Below, in pieces: positions 8,242 through 15,099 of a stretch of DNA of 44,250 nucleotides. The stretch is from an uncultured bacterium. GTDB taxonomy: Bacteria; Cyanobacteriota; Vampirovibrionia; Gastranaerophilales; Gastranaerophilaceae. The DNA lies in NCBI GenBank assembly GCA_949285255.1, contig CASDXV010000014.1, positions 23,214 to 67,463 of the forward strand, written 5' to 3'. Position numbers and translations under genes: made by a program. Position 1 is the stretch's first letter. Every line of letters begins with the position of its first letter. Under the pieces are notes generated by a model. That model made no database searches and was not told the origin of the DNA. It saw only the letters and a list, made by a program, of their open reading frames with translations.

Positions 8242-8904
8242 ATGGAAAATACGTTAAATACCGTTGTCAAAGGTGAAAATAACAATATATACTTGATTAA
8301 AGAAGGTGTAATAATTCCCTACAGTACTCTTGAGGGTTTATATATTGATATAAAGGGAAATAATAATACAGTTGAAATTGAGCTGCCATCAAACTTTAAA
8401 TCAACACACATTACTATAGCTGGTGACAATAATTTTATCTCTATAGCAAAAACAGGTCACAGATACATAAGAAAAACAACATTTGGTTTGGCTAACGGCG
8501 GAAAAATAACAGTAGGTTCAGGACTTTCAGTTTACAGAGATTTAAATGTGGTTGCAAAAAACACAAAATCCGTTCATATAGGTAATGAGTGTATGATAGC
8601 AAGAGAAGTCGTTATAAGAAATGATGACGCTCATGTTATGTTTGATAAAAACACGGGTGAGTTGATAAATCCTCCTGATGATATTTATATCGGGAACAAT
8701 GTTTGGATTGCTATGCGCTCGCTTATTTTAAAGGGTGCAAAAATTTCAGATGGCTCTGTTGTTGGTGCTATGTCTTTGGTAAATAAAAAATTTGAAGAAG
8801 AAAACATTGTGCTTGCAGGTGTTCCTGCAAGAAAAATAAGGGATAATGTATCTTGGAAAAGAATGGATTATAATGACTATCTGAATCTAAATCCTGATAT
8901 TTAA
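8242..8904 (+). CDS. Hexapeptide-repeat (left-handed beta-helix) acyltransferase
   Basis: A 220-residue soluble protein. The C-terminal half (about 95-205) has the isoleucine-rich hexapeptide pattern of left-handed beta-helix O-acetyltransferases (WbbJ/maltose O-acetyltransferase type), including IGNNVWIAMRSLILKGAKIS, GSVVGAMSLV and the closing GVPARKIR. A histidine in the DDAHVM stretch, near residue 130, could be the catalytic one. The first 90 residues also look like beta-helix coils. Such enzymes acetylate sugars of surface polysaccharides or small molecules. The acceptor is unknown and no glycan cluster is adjacent. The gene is monocistronic, divergent from glyQ, and predicted to be translated from a leaderless mRNA. 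Confidence 0.85.
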   Translation: MENTLNTVVKGENNNIYLIKEGVIIPYSTLEGLYIDIKGNNNTVEIELPSNFKSTHITIAGDNNFISIAKTGHRYIRKTTFGLANGGKITVGSGLSVYRDLNVVAKNTKSVHIGNECMIAREVVIRNDDAHVMFDKNTGELINPPDDIYIGNNVWIAMRSLILKGAKISDGSVVGAMSLVNKKFEEENIVLAGVPARKIRDNVSWKRMDYNDYLNLNPDI

Positions 8905-8906
8905 TA

Positions 8907-8933
8907 AATAAGCCCTCTTTAAGAGGGCTTATT
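8907..8933. terminator. Bidirectional terminator hairpin
   Basis: A nearly perfect 27-base palindrome: 8907-8919 pair with 8921-8933 (the core is AGCCCTCT with its complement). It fills the gap between two convergent genes and is flanked by T/A-rich sequence on both sides. Confidence 0.85.
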
Positions 8934-8934
8934 A

Positions 8935-9969
8935 TTAAAAGTTTTTGTTATCGTAGTCAATTCTTCCGATTAGTTTGTTTAATTTTTTGGATACTTCTTT
9001 GAATTGTTCAATGCTCAAGCTTTGAGCACCGTCAGATGAAGCATGGTCGGGGTCGTGGTGAACTTCTATCATAAGACCGTGCGCTCCTGCTATTAGAGCG
9101 GCTTTACCCATTGGTTCTATTAAGTAGCGTTTACCTGTACCATGAGATGGGTCAACAATTATCGGCAAGTGTGAGTATTTTCTTATAATAGGAACTGCCG
9201 CAATATCAAGAGTGTTTCTTGTATAGTCATTATCTATGCCCTTAATACCTCTTTCGCATAGAATTACATTTGGATTGCCGTTATAAACAACATATTCTGC
9301 TGCAAGTAGAAATTCTCTTATGGTTGCCGCTGCACCTCTTTTAATCATAACGGGCTTATCTATTTTACCTAGTGCTTTTAGCATTTTGAAGTTTTGCATA
9401 TTTCTTGCACCAACTTGCAGAATATCAGCGTATTTTGATACAAGAGGGATATCCATGGTATCCATAATTTCTGTTACAACAAGAAGTCCTGTTTCTTTTC
9501 TTGCTTGAGCAAGGTATTCTAAGCCTTTTTCTTCTAAGCCTTGAAAGTCGTAGGGTGAAGTTCTGGGTTTAAAAGCACCGCCTCTTAAAAACTGGCAGCC
9601 CATTTCTTTTGCGGCTTTTGCAACTTTAAGAAGCCCTTCGTAGTCTTTTTCAACGCTGCAAGGTCCCACCATTAATACAGGGCGCTCAAGTCCGCCGATT
9701 TTTACTCCGTTTTTAAAAGTAATTATAGTGTCTTCTTCTTTTGTGCTTCTTGAAACAAGTTTGTAGGGTTCTTGAACTAATTTTACCTCATGAACGCCTT
9801 CAATTGAGTTGATATTTGATTGGCTGAGTTTTGTTTTATCTCCTAAAACTGCAACAACAGTCAGGTGCTCACCCCTGTTAATATTAACTCTTAAACCTTT
9901 TGACTGAATATAGTCGACAACCTTGTTGATTTGTGCCTCGGTTGCTTTTGGTTCCATAATGACAATCAT
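8935..9969 (-). CDS. aroF: 3-deoxy-7-phosphoheptulonate (DAHP) synthase, type I-beta
   Basis: A 344-residue enzyme that condenses phosphoenolpyruvate and erythrose 4-phosphate, the entry step of the shikimate pathway. The first ~75 residues form the ferredoxin-like regulatory domain seen in the Thermotoga AroF type. The barrel follows with [48 protein letters not shown] and the C-terminal [15 protein letters not shown]. In this class the N-terminal domain mediates feedback inhibition by tyrosine or phenylalanine; here that is inference. The start has a GGAG Shine-Dalgarno seven bases upstream. aroB, aroK and aroC lie 16 kb away in the window in a separate operon. Confidence 0.95.
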   Translation of the reverse strand: MIVIMEPKATEAQINKVVDYIQSKGLRVNINRGEHLTVVAVLGDKTKLSQSNINSIEGVHEVKLVQEPYKLVSRSTKEEDTIITFKNGVKIGGLERPVLMVGPCSVEKDYEGLLKVAKAAKEMGCQFLRGGAFKPRTSPYDFQGLEEKGLEYLAQARKETGLLVVTEIMDTMDIPLVSKYADILQVGARNMQNFKMLKALGKIDKPVMIKRGAAATIREFLLAAEYVVYNGNPNVILCERGIKGIDNDYTRNTLDIAAVPIIRKYSHLPIIVDPSHGTGKRYLIEPMGKAALIAGAHGLMIEVHHDPDHASSDGAQSLSIEQFKEVSKKLNKLIGRIDYDNKNF

Positions 9970-10000
9970 GTTTATACTCCAACTTAATGCTATTACTGAA

Positions 10001-10054
10001 AAACATTAAAGCACAAAAACCTCACTTTGGTGAATTTTTGTGCTTTAAATGTTT
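10001..10054 (-). terminator. Long intrinsic terminator after the 302-residue membrane protein gene
   Basis: A long inverted repeat: 10001-10007 pair with 10048-10054, 10008-10019 pair with 10035-10046 (one bulged A), and TCAC at 10022-10025 pairs with 10030-10033 at the tip. On the minus strand the stem is followed by TTTTT-rich sequence, as expected for a terminator of the gene ending at 10072. Confidence 0.8.
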
Positions 10055-10071
10055 ATAAAACTTAGTATTTA

Positions 10072-10980
10072 TTAATCTTTATCGTCGTCTTTATCGTCGT
10101 CATCGTCGTCATTGTCGTTGTCGACTTTTGTTTTTACTTCTTTGTCGTCGTCATCTTTTTCTGTAGGGGTTACGTTTTCTGTTTTTTCTGACGGTTTATT
10201 TTCTTGCGTTTTATTTTCTTTAGTTTCTTCCTCAGGTTTGGCTTTGCCTGTCTTTTCTTTTATCATTTTTACAATTTTTCCTGCAACAGGAACCATAAGA
10301 ACTGTTACAAGGAATCTTACCGTAAATGAGAAGATGGTTAGCGATTTCGCTTTTTCAACACGTTTTGTGTAATCTCTGAGGCCTTTTCTAAATTCTTTTG
10401 AATTAAGAATATCTCTGCCAAGTTCTTTTATACCGTCTTCACCTTTTTCTAAGACTTCGGGGGCTTTTTCTATTACCTTATCAAGAACTTGTTTACCTTT
10501 TTCCTGATAAAATGCGCCTTTTACCCTATCTAAGAATACGTCGCTTCCTTTATCGATAAGTGCCGCCATTGTTGAAGATACAGCTGTTACTGTAATGTTA
10601 TTAACCATAAGAGGCATTTTGCGCTCTTCTTCAATTTTTTCTGATTTTCTTGTGTTATTTACATAGAAAAATGTAATTGCAAAAGATGCCAAGTCTGCCA
10701 TTCTGGCTGACGGTTTTTTGAAGTGATTAAGTGCTTCTACACATTTTTTAGAAAAAGTTGTGTTTGAGGCTCTTCCTATTACATGGGCTATTCCATCCGT
10801 GATTTTATCATAAACTTTGCCCATTTCTTTGGCGTCTTTGCCGGCTTTTGGCAGAACATCTGCAAAAGATTCTTTTATTGATGAGTTGATTGTATCCAAA
10901 ACTTTCTGAGAGTATTTAGATTCCATACCCTTAAAGTTTGTTTTGTTATTTTTGTATTGATTAACAGGAGTTATTTTCAT
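10072..10980 (-). CDS. Unknown membrane protein with NFKG motif and acidic tail (paralog of the upstream gene)
   Basis: A 302-residue protein of no recognised family. It begins MKITPVNQ, with NFKG at residues 15-18, a short N-terminal signature that recurs in unknown proteins of this type of organism. It has hydrophobic stretches near residues 98-112 and 130-145, a long charged helical part, and a third hydrophobic stretch (FSFTVRFLVTVLMVPVAG) near 225. It ends in a lysine/glutamate-rich and then aspartate-rich tail (DDDDDKDDDKD). The layout of two hydrophobic segments split by an acidic loop, a helical region and one last segment matches the upstream gene, so the two look like divergent paralogs. 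It overlaps that gene by four bases (ATGA). Confidence 0.75.
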   Translation of the reverse strand: MKITPVNQYKNNKTNFKGMESKYSQKVLDTINSSIKESFADVLPKAGKDAKEMGKVYDKITDGIAHVIGRASNTTFSKKCVEALNHFKKPSARMADLASFAITFFYVNNTRKSEKIEEERKMPLMVNNITVTAVSSTMAALIDKGSDVFLDRVKGAFYQEKGKQVLDKVIEKAPEVLEKGEDGIKELGRDILNSKEFRKGLRDYTKRVEKAKSLTIFSFTVRFLVTVLMVPVAGKIVKMIKEKTGKAKPEEETKENKTQENKPSEKTENVTPTEKDDDDKEVKTKVDNDNDDDDDDKDDDKD

Positions 10981-11846
10981 TTTACTATACCTCCCGTAAA
11001 TTGCTTAAATACTTGTTCACTTTCATTTAATTGTATTTGTCCTATGGGTTGAGAATTGCCTTTTTTTGCAGCTTCCTCTTTTGCTTTATTTCTTTTGCCA
11101 AATAGTGCGTTTAATAAATAGGGCATAAATGTTATAGTGATTTTTGCTTTTGTCGGTGTAATTCCAAGGTCTGCAACTTTTTTGTAGAAAGTTGAATACG
11201 CATCAGCCAAGTATCCGCCCATAATGTCTTTGCCATCTTTTGTCTTGCCGACAACAATATCTTCCCATTTAGGGTCGATTAATTTGGCATATTCAGGATT
11301 TATTTTAAATTTTGACATATCTTTGGTTACTTTTTTAACACTTTTTGAAATCGGTGTAAGTATCAATGAAGATAATACAAAGCCTGCAACAGCCGCTACA
11401 AAGTTTTTAGTTGCTGCCATTTGCTTGTCTTCTTCTTCAGCCCCTGGCATGGCAAGTACACATATTGGTTTTAGAAGGCCTGCAAGAAATATTGTAATAA
11501 TGTTTTCAAATAAAGCTTCGTTATCTTTAACAAGTTTTAAGGTATGATTTACCTTGTCGCTTTTTATAAAGTTTACTGCCCACTGAGGAGCATCTTTAAC
11601 TCCTCTAAAATCTTTACCCCCCTCTTCTATAAGTTCCTTGAGGGCTGATTTTATAATTTTTTGGGTATCTAAACTTGCAGACCCGCTAAAGTTTACACTT
11701 TTAGCGGGTCTGTTTTTGTATAAGTTTTTATCTGTGTTTTTATGCTCAGAAATATTCTCTGCTTTTTTAAATGCTCTGCTTTTTGTGCGTTGCATATGAG
11801 GCGACGAATTAAAATTTAAATGTGATGTTAAATGCTCAATTCTCAT
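10977..11846 (-). CDS. Unknown membrane protein with NFSG motif (paralog of the downstream gene)
   Basis: A 289-residue protein of no recognised family. A polar, basic N-terminal segment of about 50 residues ends in NFSG (52-55). Two hydrophobic segments (around 112-127 and 140-160) are separated by an acidic loop (GAEEEDKQ). A helical soluble part and a final hydrophobic stretch near 245-260 followed by basic residues complete it. No signal peptide is seen. The codons for the NFSG region form a 13-pair hairpin in DNA (11678-11712). The gene starts with ATG at 11846, has no Shine-Dalgarno, and has a -10 box six bases upstream, so it is predicted leaderless. It is co-transcribed with the downstream paralog. 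Confidence 0.75.
   Translation of the reverse strand: MRIEHLTSHLNFNSSPHMQRTKSRAFKKAENISEHKNTDKNLYKNRPAKSVNFSGSASLDTQKIIKSALKELIEEGGKDFRGVKDAPQWAVNFIKSDKVNHTLKLVKDNEALFENIITIFLAGLLKPICVLAMPGAEEEDKQMAATKNFVAAVAGFVLSSLILTPISKSVKKVTKDMSKFKINPEYAKLIDPKWEDIVVGKTKDGKDIMGGYLADAYSTFYKKVADLGITPTKAKITITFMPYLLNALFGKRNKAKEEAAKKGNSQPIGQIQLNESEQVFKQFTGGIVK
11678..11717 (+). other. 13-bp perfect hairpin with T-run inside a coding region
   Basis: CAGACCCGCTAAA at 11678-11690 is the exact complement of 11700-11712, with a nine-base loop, and TTTTT follows on the plus strand at 11713-11717. In form it is an intrinsic terminator on the plus strand, but it lies antisense within the 289-residue protein gene, over the codons for the RPAKSVNFSG part. 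It may stop antisense transcription, or be a small palindromic element carried in frame. Confidence 0.6.
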
Positions 11847-11852
11847 GGTACT

Positions 11853-11858
11853 AGTATA
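11853..11858 (-). promoter_or_regulatory. -10 box of the membrane protein pair, predicted leaderless
   Basis: On the minus strand TATACT (complement of 11853-11858) ends six bases before the ATG at 11846. No Shine-Dalgarno and no strong -35 are seen. A second short inverted repeat (11893-11899 with 11903-11909) lies upstream, right after the gshB-like stop codon. Confidence 0.5.
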
Positions 11859-11909
11859 AAGCGAAAAAATTTTTTTCTTTGCTATAGTATATCATTTGTT
11901 TTACAAATG

Positions 11910-12899
11910 TTAACAATTACTGAAAACGCTTTCTCTGTGAGGGTTTATAAAATTATAAACATGTTGTTCCAGCTTATCTGCTATTATTTTTTCAAGATTA
12001 ATTCCATAAAGTGAGTTAATTTCTTTTATAAAAAAGCATGGGCTTGTGATGTTAATTTCAATAATTTTTGCTCCTATTGTGTCAAGTCCTGCCATTATTA
12101 CACCGTCGCTAAGTAGTTTTTTTGAAATTACATTTTCTATCGTTTTTTCTTCTTTTGTGATTGAACCAAGTTTTAAATTTGCATCACAGTGTTCGTTAAA
12201 TTTAAAATCGTCATTTGTTGCAACTTTTTGTACACAGTATTCAAGGATTTCTCCGCAAATGAATATCAATCTTTTATCCCCGTTTTTAATTTCGGGCAGA
12301 TATTCTTGAACCATAACGGTTGTTTTGCCGTTATCGGTTGCGGTATTTATTATTGTATTTGTGTTTTTATCCCCATAATAAAGATAAAACACCCCGCTTG
12401 AAAAACAGCGATTAAGCGGTTTTATTATTATTTCTTTGTTTTCTTTTAAAAATTCTCTTATAAACTTGACATCCGATGTAACAATGTTTTTTGGCGCAAG
12501 AGAGGGGAAGTCGTTTATATATAGTTTTTCATTTTTGTTTCTTATGGCATCAGGCGAATTTAGAACAAGAGTTTTTTTAGGATTAACCATACTTAAAATA
12601 TAAGTTGCATTAATGTAGTTAATATCAACAGGCGGGTCGGGGCGGAAAAACACTGTATCAAACTCTTCAAGAGGTGTATTTATAAGTTCATTTGACTTAT
12701 AGAGTTCATTATCTTTAAATACTGTTTTTGTACAGAAACAATGCGGTTTTGCCTCAAAAACATTTAACATATTTTTTGTTGCAACATAAACAATGTGGCT
12801 GCGTTTTAAAAATTCAACATTTAGCCAAAAATTGGTTACAAGTTTGTTGAATTCAAAATATTTAAACTCTAGTTCATCTATTATAAAAAGTATTTTCAT
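11910..12899 (-). CDS. gshB: Divergent glutathione synthetase-like ATP-grasp protein
   Basis: A 329-residue ATP-grasp enzyme matching prokaryotic glutathione synthetase over its full length: FFRPDPPVDINYINATYIL near 84-102, NSPDAIRNKNEKLY near 114, EYLPEIKNGDKRLIFICGE, AGLDTIGAKIIEINITSP and the C-terminal ligand-binding parts. GshB joins gamma-glutamylcysteine and glycine. Two conserved loops differ: the glycine-rich loop after the ATP-binding lysine (normally KPLDGMGG) reads KPLNRCFSSG at 160-169, and the usual RGNLAAGG reads DANLKLGS. Substrate or activity may therefore have changed. No gshA is nearby. A -10 box seven bases before the ATG and no Shine-Dalgarno suggest a leaderless mRNA. 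Confidence 0.8.
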   Translation of the reverse strand: MKILFIIDELEFKYFEFNKLVTNFWLNVEFLKRSHIVYVATKNMLNVFEAKPHCFCTKTVFKDNELYKSNELINTPLEEFDTVFFRPDPPVDINYINATYILSMVNPKKTLVLNSPDAIRNKNEKLYINDFPSLAPKNIVTSDVKFIREFLKENKEIIIKPLNRCFSSGVFYLYYGDKNTNTIINTATDNGKTTVMVQEYLPEIKNGDKRLIFICGEILEYCVQKVATNDDFKFNEHCDANLKLGSITKEEKTIENVISKKLLSDGVIMAGLDTIGAKIIEINITSPCFFIKEINSLYGINLEKIIADKLEQHVYNFINPHRESVFSNC

Positions 12900-12906
12900 A
12901 TTACAA

Positions 12907-12912
12907 ATTATA
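12907..12912 (-). promoter_or_regulatory. -10 box of the gshB-like gene, predicted leaderless
   Basis: TATAAT on the minus strand (complement of 12907-12912) ends seven bases before the ATG at 12899. The region is very AT-rich and shared with the divergent promoter for 12968. No clear -35. Confidence 0.55.
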
Positions 12913-12954
12913 TAATAAACAAAACGTACGATTTTAAATTAAACAATTATATAG

Positions 12955-12960
12955 TATAAT
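12955..12960 (+). promoter_or_regulatory. -10 box of the eleven-gene plus-strand run, predicted leaderless
   Basis: TATAAT at 12955-12960 ends seven bases before the ATG at 12968. There is no Shine-Dalgarno. Transcription from here would enter the microprotein gene and the genes behind it. Confidence 0.55.
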
Positions 12961-12967
12961 CCTGACT

Positions 12968-13177
12968 ATGAAAAAATGTCCTTTCAATAATGACGGTTGT
13001 TCTATAGAGTGTGCTTTGTTTATCTCAAAAGATGAGTTAAACGAGCTTGTTGTAAACAGGTTGAAAGCAATTGGCGTTTTTAATGATGATGAGGGTGGTA
13101 TATGCTCTCTTAAGTCTGTTGCTCTTGCACAATCAAGGTACATTTTTGAAAATACTTCCGTATATAACAAAAAATAA
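12968..13177 (+). CDS. Cysteine-rich microprotein
   Basis: A 69-residue protein, MKKCPF...C...CALF type: cysteines at residues 4, 11, 15 and 46. The N-terminal CPFNNDGCSIECALF pattern is reminiscent of small Cys-motif proteins scattered through gut bacteria and phages, and could bind a metal. The middle is helical and charged. I do not recognise a function. It is the first gene of the plus-strand run, 11 bases before a TPR gene that has its own Shine-Dalgarno. The start is fixed by a -10 box seven bases upstream and the lack of any other ATG before the motif. Confidence 0.7.
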   Translation: MKKCPFNNDGCSIECALFISKDELNELVVNRLKAIGVFNDDEGGICSLKSVALAQSRYIFENTSVYNKK

Positions 13178-13188
13178 GAGAGATAAAA

Positions 13189-14229
13189 ATGCACAAAGAA
13201 ATTTTAATCAAAGATTTAAAAGAAAAAATAGTAAATGCGCCTGAGTGTGACGAAAACTACAGGGCTCTTGCAAATATTTACGTAGCAGATGAAGACTATG
13301 AAAACGCACTTGATGTTTATGTAAAGCTTTTGGAGAAATTTCCGCAGGATGTGCAAGCACTTATAAATACGGGAAGTATTTATTTTTATAAAAAGGAATA
13401 CGAAAAAGCTATAGAAAATTACCTTAAGGCAAATAAAATTGACCCCTCTTCCTTTGCGGTAAATTACAATCTCGGAAATGTTTACGCTGAAATAGGCAGT
13501 TTTGCAAATGCGCTAAGGTATTATAATAACGCTCTTGAAATAAAGCCTGAGTCAGCCGATGTTTATAACGCTATTGGTTTTCTTCATCAGGATAATGAGG
13601 ATTATCAGGAAGCAAGAAGGTATTATCAAAAAGCGATTGATTTAGATTCTGAATGTGCAGAATACGAGATAAATCTGGCTAATGTTTATCAAAAAATTAA
13701 CGAGTTTGAGCTTGCTTCAAAACACTATAAAATTGCCTACGATATGGACAATTCAGACAAAAAAGCATGCCTTTGCTTAGCAAACGCATATGCTTCAATG
13801 GAGAACTTCGATGAGGCTGCAAAATATTTTGAAAGAACAACTCAAATTGACCCTAACTATTACGCTGCTTGGGTTTGCTGGGCAATAGCAGTTGCTGATT
13901 CAGGGGATTTAGACAGAGCCATTATGCTTTTTAAACACGCTATAGAGTTGGATGTGTCTAAGCCAAACGCTTATCTTCTTTTGGCTAACATTTTAATCGG
14001 TGAAAAACGCTACCCTGAAGCAATTTCGCTTTATGAAAGCGCTTTAAAACTTGCAGTTGATAAGACAAAAATATATGTCCTTATGGCAAATGCCTATATG
14101 ATGCTTGATGATATTAAAAATGCTGCTAAATACTATAGGTTTGCTATGAAAGAAGACCCTGATAACCTTGAAATTAAGCTTATATATATTGATGTTGCAA
14201 ATAACTTTATAATGAAAAAGGTGGCATAA
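13189..14229 (+). CDS. TPR-repeat protein
   Basis: A 346-residue protein made almost wholly of tandem tetratricopeptide repeats (about nine), with the usual pattern of small residues and A-x-x-x-Y/F-x-x-A-I/L spacing, for instance YEKAIENYLKANKIDPSSF and FANALRYYNNALEIKPESAD. No signal peptide or membrane segment, so it is probably a cytosolic protein-protein interaction scaffold; the partner is unknown. An AGAGAGA Shine-Dalgarno precedes the ATG. Its stop codon overlaps the next ATG by one base, so it is translationally coupled to the Tic20-like membrane protein, which may be its partner. Confidence 0.9.
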   Translation: MHKEILIKDLKEKIVNAPECDENYRALANIYVADEDYENALDVYVKLLEKFPQDVQALINTGSIYFYKKEYEKAIENYLKANKIDPSSFAVNYNLGNVYAEIGSFANALRYYNNALEIKPESADVYNAIGFLHQDNEDYQEARRYYQKAIDLDSECAEYEINLANVYQKINEFELASKHYKIAYDMDNSDKKACLCLANAYASMENFDEAAKYFERTTQIDPNYYAAWVCWAIAVADSGDLDRAIMLFKHAIELDVSKPNAYLLLANILIGEKRYPEAISLYESALKLAVDKTKIYVLMANAYMMLDDIKNAAKYYRFAMKEDPDNLEIKLIYIDVANNFIMKKVA

Positions 14230-14645
14230 TGCGCTCGGGCGGTATCGGAGTTCAATTAATTGAGCGCATTATAAGCGCATTGTCATACCTTACCTTTGGT
14301 ATGGCGGGTGTCGTGTGGATTATTGTTTGTTATGTAACCAAAAATCAAATGTCATCTTTTTGTTCATATAACATATACCAGTCAATATTTTTTGCGGTAT
14401 TTGTCTATATTCTCTCGCTTTTCTGCTCAATTGTAATGGGGCTCTTAAGCGCAGTCCCTTTTTTAGGTAAATTAATCAATGATTTTGCAATGTTTTTTGC
14501 AGGTACTCCGATTTATTTTGGTTACTCGCTCTGGGGTCTTATAATATTTTTGGTAATCTGCTACCTTGCAATATTTTCTTTCTTTGGAAGATACCCGTAT
14601 TTACCTTTTATTTCAGATGTTATAGGTTCAAATTTTAGGAGATAA
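14229..14645 (+). CDS. Tic20-like four-helix membrane protein
   Basis: A 138-residue integral membrane protein with about four hydrophobic segments. The pattern fits the Tic20 family known from chloroplast inner envelopes and cyanobacteria: RIISALSYL at the start, FCSYNIYQSIFFAV in the place of the family's FIRFNTMQAIL stretch, and a C-terminal GRYPYLPFISDVIGSNFRR in the place of GKYPEIPIISDAV. The first part is shorter than in cyanobacterial members. Tic20 forms part of a protein import channel in plastids; the bacterial role is not established. It overlaps the preceding TPR gene by one base. Its last codons contain the Shine-Dalgarno of the next gene. The family call rests on remembered motifs, so it is moderate. 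Confidence 0.55.
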   Translation: MRSGGIGVQLIERIISALSYLTFGMAGVVWIIVCYVTKNQMSSFCSYNIYQSIFFAVFVYILSLFCSIVMGLLSAVPFLGKLINDFAMFFAGTPIYFGYSLWGLIIFLVICYLAIFSFFGRYPYLPFISDVIGSNFRR

Positions 14646-14649
14646 AAAA

Positions 14650-15099
14650 ATTAAAACTCTTTTGTCTTTATTTTTTACTTTTTTTACAAGCCTTGCAGCT
14701 ATTGCGCAAGAAGGCCCTTATGCAGGCACTGAGCTACAGGAAGTTTTAAAACATGACACATATGAGCCAAATTATTTTACTATGATTTTTGGTTTAATAT
14801 TTGTTATATTTTTAATTTATTTAACAGGTTTTATTTATCAAAAACTAATAGGTGTGGGCTCAAAAATCAATAAAAAAGCCCTAAAAAATTCCTCACTAAA
14901 TAAGGTAAATATCCTATCTTCCATGCCTTTAGGCAGAGGGAAAAATATATACATAGTTTTAGTTAACGGCAAAACTTTAATGCTTGGCGCAACAGAAAAT
15001 CAAATCACTCTTTTAAGAGAATTTAGCGAGCAAGAGCTGCTTGAGTACTCAAAAACCTTACCGGATGATATGGAGTTTGATGATGAAGAAAACTGTTAA
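14650..15099 (+). CDS. fliO: FliO-like membrane protein, apparent ATT start
   Basis: A 149-residue protein from the proposed start. It has a clear signal-type N-terminus (KTLLSLFFTFFTSLAAIAQ), one membrane helix (about 45-66), then a small domain with MPLGRGKNIYIVLVNGKTLMLGATENQITLL, which matches the FliO/MopB pattern of the flagellar export apparatus. No other flagellar gene is in the window. The start is unusual: an AGGAGA Shine-Dalgarno at 14637-14642 sits seven bases before ATT at 14650, and from there the signal peptide is complete. The first standard codon is TTG at 14662, too far from the ribosome site, and the frame is closed upstream by TAG at 14623. The function call is moderate. 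Confidence 0.6.
   Translation: MKTLLSLFFTFFTSLAAIAQEGPYAGTELQEVLKHDTYEPNYFTMIFGLIFVIFLIYLTGFIYQKLIGVGSKINKKALKNSSLNKVNILSSMPLGRGKNIYIVLVNGKTLMLGATENQITLLREFSEQELLEYSKTLPDDMEFDDEENC

Noticed and set aside
10112-10372. Plus-strand 86-codon frame opposite the acidic-tail protein
   Set aside because: Ser/Phe-rich composition is the mirror image of the Asp/Lys-rich tail on the minus strand; no ribosome site.
15041-15082. TTG start for neuB
   Set aside because: The added residues are the FliO-like gene read in another frame; ATG 15083 has GGAG at good spacing.
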